Assembly: GCA_943327755.2 (NCBI GenBank)
Contig: CALPYF020000030.1
Location: forward strand, 1 to 47,308
Length of the DNA: 47,308 nt
Direction of reading: 5' to 3'
DNA from: Deinococcus hopiensis KR-140
Lineage (GTDB): Bacteria; Deinococcota; Deinococci; Deinococcales; Deinococcaceae
This document shows positions 44,205-47,308 of the stretch, in pieces. A program made the translations under genes and the position numbers. Positions within the stretch are counted from its first letter, which is position 1. Each line of letters begins with the position of its first letter. The notes beneath the pieces are model-generated. The model made no database searches. It was given only the letters and a program-made list of their open reading frames with translations, and had not been told where the DNA came from.

Positions 44205-44212
44205 ATGCGGGT

Positions 44213-44755
44213 TCAGTTGTACGAGACGGTGATGGCCAGCGTGCCGCTGTACTCGCCCGCAGGAACGCCCCACTGCCCGTCGGGCGCGGTGAACTTCAGG
44301 CGGCCCATGTACCGGTCAGGAGAGGTCGGGCCGGTGGATTTCGTCGGGTCGATCCGCGCCCGCCAGACGGCTTTCAGGGCGGTGGTGGTCGGGCCGCTCA
44401 GGTTGATGACGCCGGTGTAGACCGAGTTGACGCTGTTGGAGACCGTCTGGCCGGTCAGGCTCTCCGATCCGGCGCCGCTCGCGGTGATGTCCAGCTTCAG
44501 GGCCGTGCCGGCCGTGCAGCGGATCCCCAGCATCAGGACCTCGGCGCCCCCGCCGTCCCCGTCGAGCGCGTTGTAATCGAACTCCGGGTAGCCCGGCGCC
44601 TGCAGGTTCGTGCCGTTGATGTCCACGCTGCCGGGCGCGAGCGTGGCGCAGACGTTCGAGACCGTCACCGTGGGGTTGAGGGTCACCGTGGCGCTCTGAA
44701 CGGCGTGGGCGAGGCTGAGGTTGAGGGCGGCCAGGAGAAGCGCGGTTCGTTTCAT
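44213..44755 (-). CDS. major pilin, spore-coat-U domain
   Basis: A 180-residue exported protein with signal peptide (MKRTALLLAALNLSLAHAVQ) and SCPU domain: ATVTLNPTVTVSNVCATLAP, then MLGIRCTAGTALKLDIT, giving the disulfide cysteines, and a final GVPAGEYSGTLAITVSYN. The N-terminal ATVTLNPTVTV would be the donor strand in the polymer. It is the first gene of the operon, with a strong ribosome site (GGAGGAAGGA) and a well-formed promoter (44870-44898), so it should be the most abundant product. The related archaic pili of other bacteria take part in biofilm formation; the role here is inferred. Confidence 0.87.
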   Translation of the reverse strand: MKRTALLLAALNLSLAHAVQSATVTLNPTVTVSNVCATLAPGSVDINGTNLQAPGYPEFDYNALDGDGGGAEVLMLGIRCTAGTALKLDITASGAGSESLTGQTVSNSVNSVYTGVINLSGPTTTALKAVWRARIDPTKSTGPTSPDRYMGRLKFTAPDGQWGVPAGEYSGTLAITVSYN

Positions 44756-44869
44756 GATCCTTCCTCCTGCCCGGTCGGGTGGGTGGCGCGCGGCGCACAG
44801 GACGCCGCCAGCTCCTCCCCAGAAGCTGCCGTGATGGGTGTCGCCATGAACCTGACCGGACTACCAGTG

Positions 44870-44943
44870 ACTATAGTTCTCATCTTTGGGGTGGTCAATT
44901 TACGGCGGCGAATGCCGTTATGACAGCGTTTCAGCAGCGTCAA
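44870..44943 (-). promoter_or_regulatory. pilus operon promoter(s)
   Basis: On the minus strand TTGACC (44898-44893), exactly 17 bases and TATAGT (44875-44870) make a near-consensus vegetative promoter, about 108 bases before the pilin ATG. Farther up, TTGACG (44943-44938) with 17 bases and TAACGG (44920-44915) is a weaker second candidate. Confidence 0.7.
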
Positions 44944-44993
44944 TCGCGGGGCGCGCCCGGCCAGCCCGGCGTGCCCTGTCGCCGCCTGCAGGG

Positions 44994-45033
44994 AAAAATC
45001 GTCGCCTGGAGACGCTGTCCTCTCAAGGCGACG
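44994..45033 (-). terminator. orphan minus-strand intrinsic terminator
   Basis: On the minus strand CGTCGCC (45033-45027) pairs with GGCGACG (45006-45000), with T-A and GAGA/TCTC continuing inward, then ATTTTT (44999-44994). No minus-strand gene ends here. The region 44944-45197 otherwise shows no gene: it separates the pilus operon from lysC. Confidence 0.55.
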
Positions 45034-45184
45034 GGCGGTGGATCTGCCCGCACTCACGGGCCGGACGCCACCGCACGCCGTGTCTACCTGGCGCCGCCGT
45101 CCGGTCAGAACTCTCATAAAGTCGGCGTGTTGGGGCGGCGGACGCTGCACAGACGGCCCGCGGCCCGCCCCGGGCGGCACACGT

Positions 45185-45190
45185 CATACT
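45185..45190 (+). promoter_or_regulatory. -10-like element of lysC
   Basis: CATACT (45185-45190) stands 7 bases before the lysC ATG with no Shine-Dalgarno sequence, suggesting a leaderless mRNA. Confidence 0.4.
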
Positions 45191-45197
45191 GCTCGCC

Positions 45198-46604
45198 ATG
45201 AGTTACGACCTTCTCGTCATGAAGTTCGGCGGCACCAACATGCAGGACTCGCGCGCCATCCGCCACAGCGCCTCCCTGGCCGCCCGCTCCATCCGCGTGG
45301 GCGTGAAGGTCGTCGTGGTCGTCTCGGCCATGGCGGGCGTCACGAACCAGCTGCTGAAACTCGCCGACGCCGCCCAGTCCGGCGACATCGCCGCCGCCAA
45401 CGACGAGATCGCCCTGATGCGCACCCGGCACTTCACGGCCGCGCAGGAACTCGGCGCGGCGCCCGACAGCGTCACCGTCCGCGAGATCCGCGAGATGCAC
45501 GAGACGCTGCGGCAGGCCGTGTACGGCGTGTACCTGCTGCGCGAACTCACGCCCCGCAGCCGCGACCTGATCGTCGCGTTCGGCGAGCGCCTCTCCGCGC
45601 CCCTGATGAGCCTCGCGCTCGAACAGGACGGCCTGCGCGCCCACCACCTCTCCGGCGGCGAGGCCGGCATCCTCACCGACAGTCACTTCGGGAACGCTAA
45701 GCCCATGCCGAACACCTACGAACGCGTCAAGGACCGCCTCAGCGGCCTGCTGTCCGCCGGGGTCACGCCGGTCGTGGCGGGCTTCATGGGCGAAACCGAG
45801 AAGGGCGCGATCACCACCCTGGGGCGCGGCGGCACCGACTTCAGCGCCACCATCGTCGGCAAGGCCCTCGGCGCAGACGAGGTCTGGGCCTGGAAGGACG
45901 TGGACGGCGTCATGAGCGCCGACCCCCGCGTGGTCAAGGACGCGCAGAACATCGAGGTCCTCTCTTACGGCGAGGTCATGGAACTGGCGTACTTCGGCGC
46001 GAAGGTGCTGCACCCGCTGGCCGTCACGCCCCTGCAGGAGAGCGGGATTCCCCTACGCGTCAAGAGTGCCGCCGACCCGGACTTCCCCGGCACGCTCGTG
46101 CAGGCGCAACCCCGCGACGAGGACGGCCACCCCGTCAAGGCCGTCACCGCGATCCGCAACGTCAGCATCATCAACGTCAGCGGCGCCGGGGTGCTCGGCA
46201 TTCCCGAGGTGATCGCCAGCGTGTTCGACGCGATCGCCCGTGAGAACGTCACCCTGCTGATGGTGTCCCAATCGTCCAGCATGAGCAACGTGTCGCTGGC
46301 CGTGCAGACCGTGGACGCCGAACGCACCCTGGCCGCGCTGCGCGCCGGGGTCAGCCTGGAACTGAAGGTCGAGGAGCAGCCCGGCGTGGCCGTCCTGGCC
46401 ATCGTGGGCAGCGGCATGCGCGGCCAGAAGGGCGTCTCCGCGCGGATGTTCACGGCGCTGGCCGAACAGGACGTGAACGTGCTGATGATCTCGCAGGGCA
46501 GCAGCGAGCTGAACGTGTCCGTCGCCGTGGAGGCCGCGCACGTGGACGCCGCCACCCTGGCGGTCCACCGCGCCTTCGGCCTGGGCGCCGCAGCGACCGC
46601 CTGA
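45198..46604 (+). CDS. lysC: aspartate kinase
   Basis: A 468-residue amino-acid kinase with two ACT domains. What is seen: LLVMKFGGTNMQDSRAI (start of kinase), VVVVVSAMAGVTNQL, FGERLSAPLMSLAL, GEAGILTDSHFGNAKP and TTLGRGGTDFSATIVGKAL, EVWAWKDVDGVMSADPRVV, then ACT domains at about 325-400 and 405-465 (INVSGAGVLGIPEVIASVFDAIARENVTLLMVSQSSS ... GSGMRGQKGVSARMFTALAEQDVNVLMISQGSSELNVS). It phosphorylates aspartate. Since lysine is made by the AAA route here, it probably supplies threonine, methionine and isoleucine. CATACT 7 bases upstream of the ATG suggests a leaderless transcript. Confidence 0.94.
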   Translation: MSYDLLVMKFGGTNMQDSRAIRHSASLAARSIRVGVKVVVVVSAMAGVTNQLLKLADAAQSGDIAAANDEIALMRTRHFTAAQELGAAPDSVTVREIREMHETLRQAVYGVYLLRELTPRSRDLIVAFGERLSAPLMSLALEQDGLRAHHLSGGEAGILTDSHFGNAKPMPNTYERVKDRLSGLLSAGVTPVVAGFMGETEKGAITTLGRGGTDFSATIVGKALGADEVWAWKDVDGVMSADPRVVKDAQNIEVLSYGEVMELAYFGAKVLHPLAVTPLQESGIPLRVKSAADPDFPGTLVQAQPRDEDGHPVKAVTAIRNVSIINVSGAGVLGIPEVIASVFDAIARENVTLLMVSQSSSMSNVSLAVQTVDAERTLAALRAGVSLELKVEEQPGVAVLAIVGSGMRGQKGVSARMFTALAEQDVNVLMISQGSSELNVSVAVEAAHVDAATLAVHRAFGLGAAATA

Positions 46605-46618
46605 ACCGCAGACCGGAC

Positions 46619-46664
46619 CCACAGGAGAGAGGACAGGGAAGCGCCCCTGTCTTCTCTCCTGTGG
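46619..46664. terminator. lysC terminator, bidirectional
   Basis: A 20-bp stem with one G-U pair, 46619-46638 with 46645-46664 (CCACAGGAGAGA to TCTCCTGTGG ends), loop AAGCGC, lies between the converging lysC and PAP2 genes. Confidence 0.8.
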
Positions 46665-46674
46665 ACCGGTGGAC

Positions 46675-47301
46675 TCAGCTGGAGCCCGGGCGGGTATCAC
46701 GCTCCCCACCGGGGCTCTGGCGCAGCTGCGGCCAGCGGCGCGCCATCAGGATGTACAGACCCGCGACCCAGGTGACGCTGGCCGTGAAGCCCGCCAGGAC
46801 GTCCGAGGGGTAATGCACACCCAGGTAGTTGCGGCTGACCCCGATGGCTAGGGCCCACAGCACCCCGAACACCGCGACCGGCCACCCGGCCCGGGAGCGC
46901 CAGAACACCAGGGTGAGGGCAAACCCGAACGCGGCGTTCGCCATGGCGTGCCCGCTGGGGAAACTGAACCCCGGTTCGGTCAGGACGGCCATCAGTTCGT
47001 CCGGGCGGGGGCGCTGGAAAACCACCTTGGCCACGACATTCAGCAGCGTGGCGCCCGCCACGGCCGTGAGCAGGAACCAGCCGTGCGCCTTGCCCTGCGC
47101 CCGTCCGAGCAGCCACGCGATGGCCAGCACCACGAAGGGCAGGACAGTCACGCCGCCCAGCACGGCCAGCAGTTCCGCGAAGCGCGTCAGTTCCGGGGTG
47201 CGGCGCTGCGCGTACCAGTTCAGCACCGCCTGATCCCACGCGAAGCCGCCCTCACGGAACACCTCGTGGGTCAGGTGCGTGAACAGCACGAAGGGCACCA
47301 T
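46675..47301 (-). CDS. PAP2-family phosphatase (possibly cut at 5' end)
   Basis: A 208-residue integral membrane phosphatase. The three PAP2 motifs are present: KVVFQRPRP (K-X6-RP), FPSGHAM (PSGH) and SRNYLGVHYPSDV (SR-X5-H-X3-D). Hydrophobic segments surround them. Such enzymes remove phosphates from lipids such as undecaprenyl diphosphate or phosphatidate. The ATG at 47301 is the last possible start inside the window, and members usually begin with one more membrane helix before the THLTHEV region, so the true start may lie beyond the edge. The last 15 residues are polar. Confidence 0.85.
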   Translation of the reverse strand: MVPFVLFTHLTHEVFREGGFAWDQAVLNWYAQRRTPELTRFAELLAVLGGVTVLPFVVLAIAWLLGRAQGKAHGWFLLTAVAGATLLNVVAKVVFQRPRPDELMAVLTEPGFSFPSGHAMANAAFGFALTLVFWRSRAGWPVAVFGVLWALAIGVSRNYLGVHYPSDVLAGFTASVTWVAGLYILMARRWPQLRQSPGGERDTRPGSS

Positions 47302-47308
47302 GACGCCC

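Noticed and set aside
44752..45180. Minus-strand open frame (142 residues) over the pilus promoter
   Set aside because: It covers a clear promoter and a terminator hairpin and has no coherent protein features.

Overview
The window looks like a chromosomal segment of a Deinococcus species (Deinococcota). The sequence shows high GC, a nurA-herA DNA-repair pair, Thermus-type alpha-aminoadipate (AAA) lysine genes in the order lysT-lysU-zinc ribbon-lysW-lysX, and many genes whose start codon sits 5 to 9 bases after a TANNNT hexamer, the signature of the leaderless mRNAs known from Deinococcus. About 42 protein genes and one tRNA are supported. I see no insertion sequence, prophage, CRISPR array or rRNA.

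Layout. 1-4.8 kb: nurA-herA, a Crp/Fnr regulator and a divergent histone-deacetylase-like hydrolase, with three palindromes between the last two. 4.9-10.4 kb: an MFS transporter, an orphan amino-acid-type ABC ATPase, and a TAXI-type TRAP transporter (binding protein plus fused permease). 10.4-13.7 kb: tRNA-Leu(CAA) and a tightly overlapping minus-strand run ending in purD, with an RNHCP protein, a 57-residue membrane protein and a metallo-beta-lactamase-fold hydrolase. 13.8-20 kb: a MOSC protein, a lipoprotein, the NAD operon nadB-nadC-nadA, a membrane protein and a methyltransferase. 20-22.7 kb: a stand-alone response regulator, a TetR regulator and a secreted lipase lipoprotein. 23-27 kb: the AAA lysine cluster, then a CBS-ACT protein. 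27-31.3 kb: tandem Skp/OmpH proteins, a flavin-fold stress protein, a papain-fold-like lipoprotein and a ClC protein. 31.6-35 kb: sodA, asnS and a CNNM/CorC-type protein. 35.2-40.1 kb: yceI, gap, pgk, a double-GNAT gene and tpiA, all on the minus strand. 40.3-44.9 kb: a chaperone-usher pilus cluster. 45.2-47.3 kb: aspartate kinase and a PAP2 phosphatase that runs to the window edge.

How the genes work together. HerA and NurA form a DNA end-resection machine. NadB, NadC and NadA make nicotinate mononucleotide from aspartate. Gap, Pgk and TpiA are consecutive glycolytic enzymes. LysT/LysU convert homocitrate, and LysX charges 2-aminoadipate onto the carrier LysW. Aspartate kinase then presumably serves threonine and methionine rather than lysine. 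The pilus genes encode two subunits with a spore-coat-U-like fold, a chaperone and an usher; a third small subunit-like gene converges on the usher.

The most interesting points are a LysW carrier lacking all four zinc-binding cysteines beside a separate protein with two LysW-like zinc ribbons, a ClC protein with changed gating and proton glutamates, the pilus cluster with its extra subunit gene, an intrinsic terminator between gap and pgk, and an AT-rich island with a structured inverted repeat between corC and tpiA. All calls come from reading the sequence; no database search was run.
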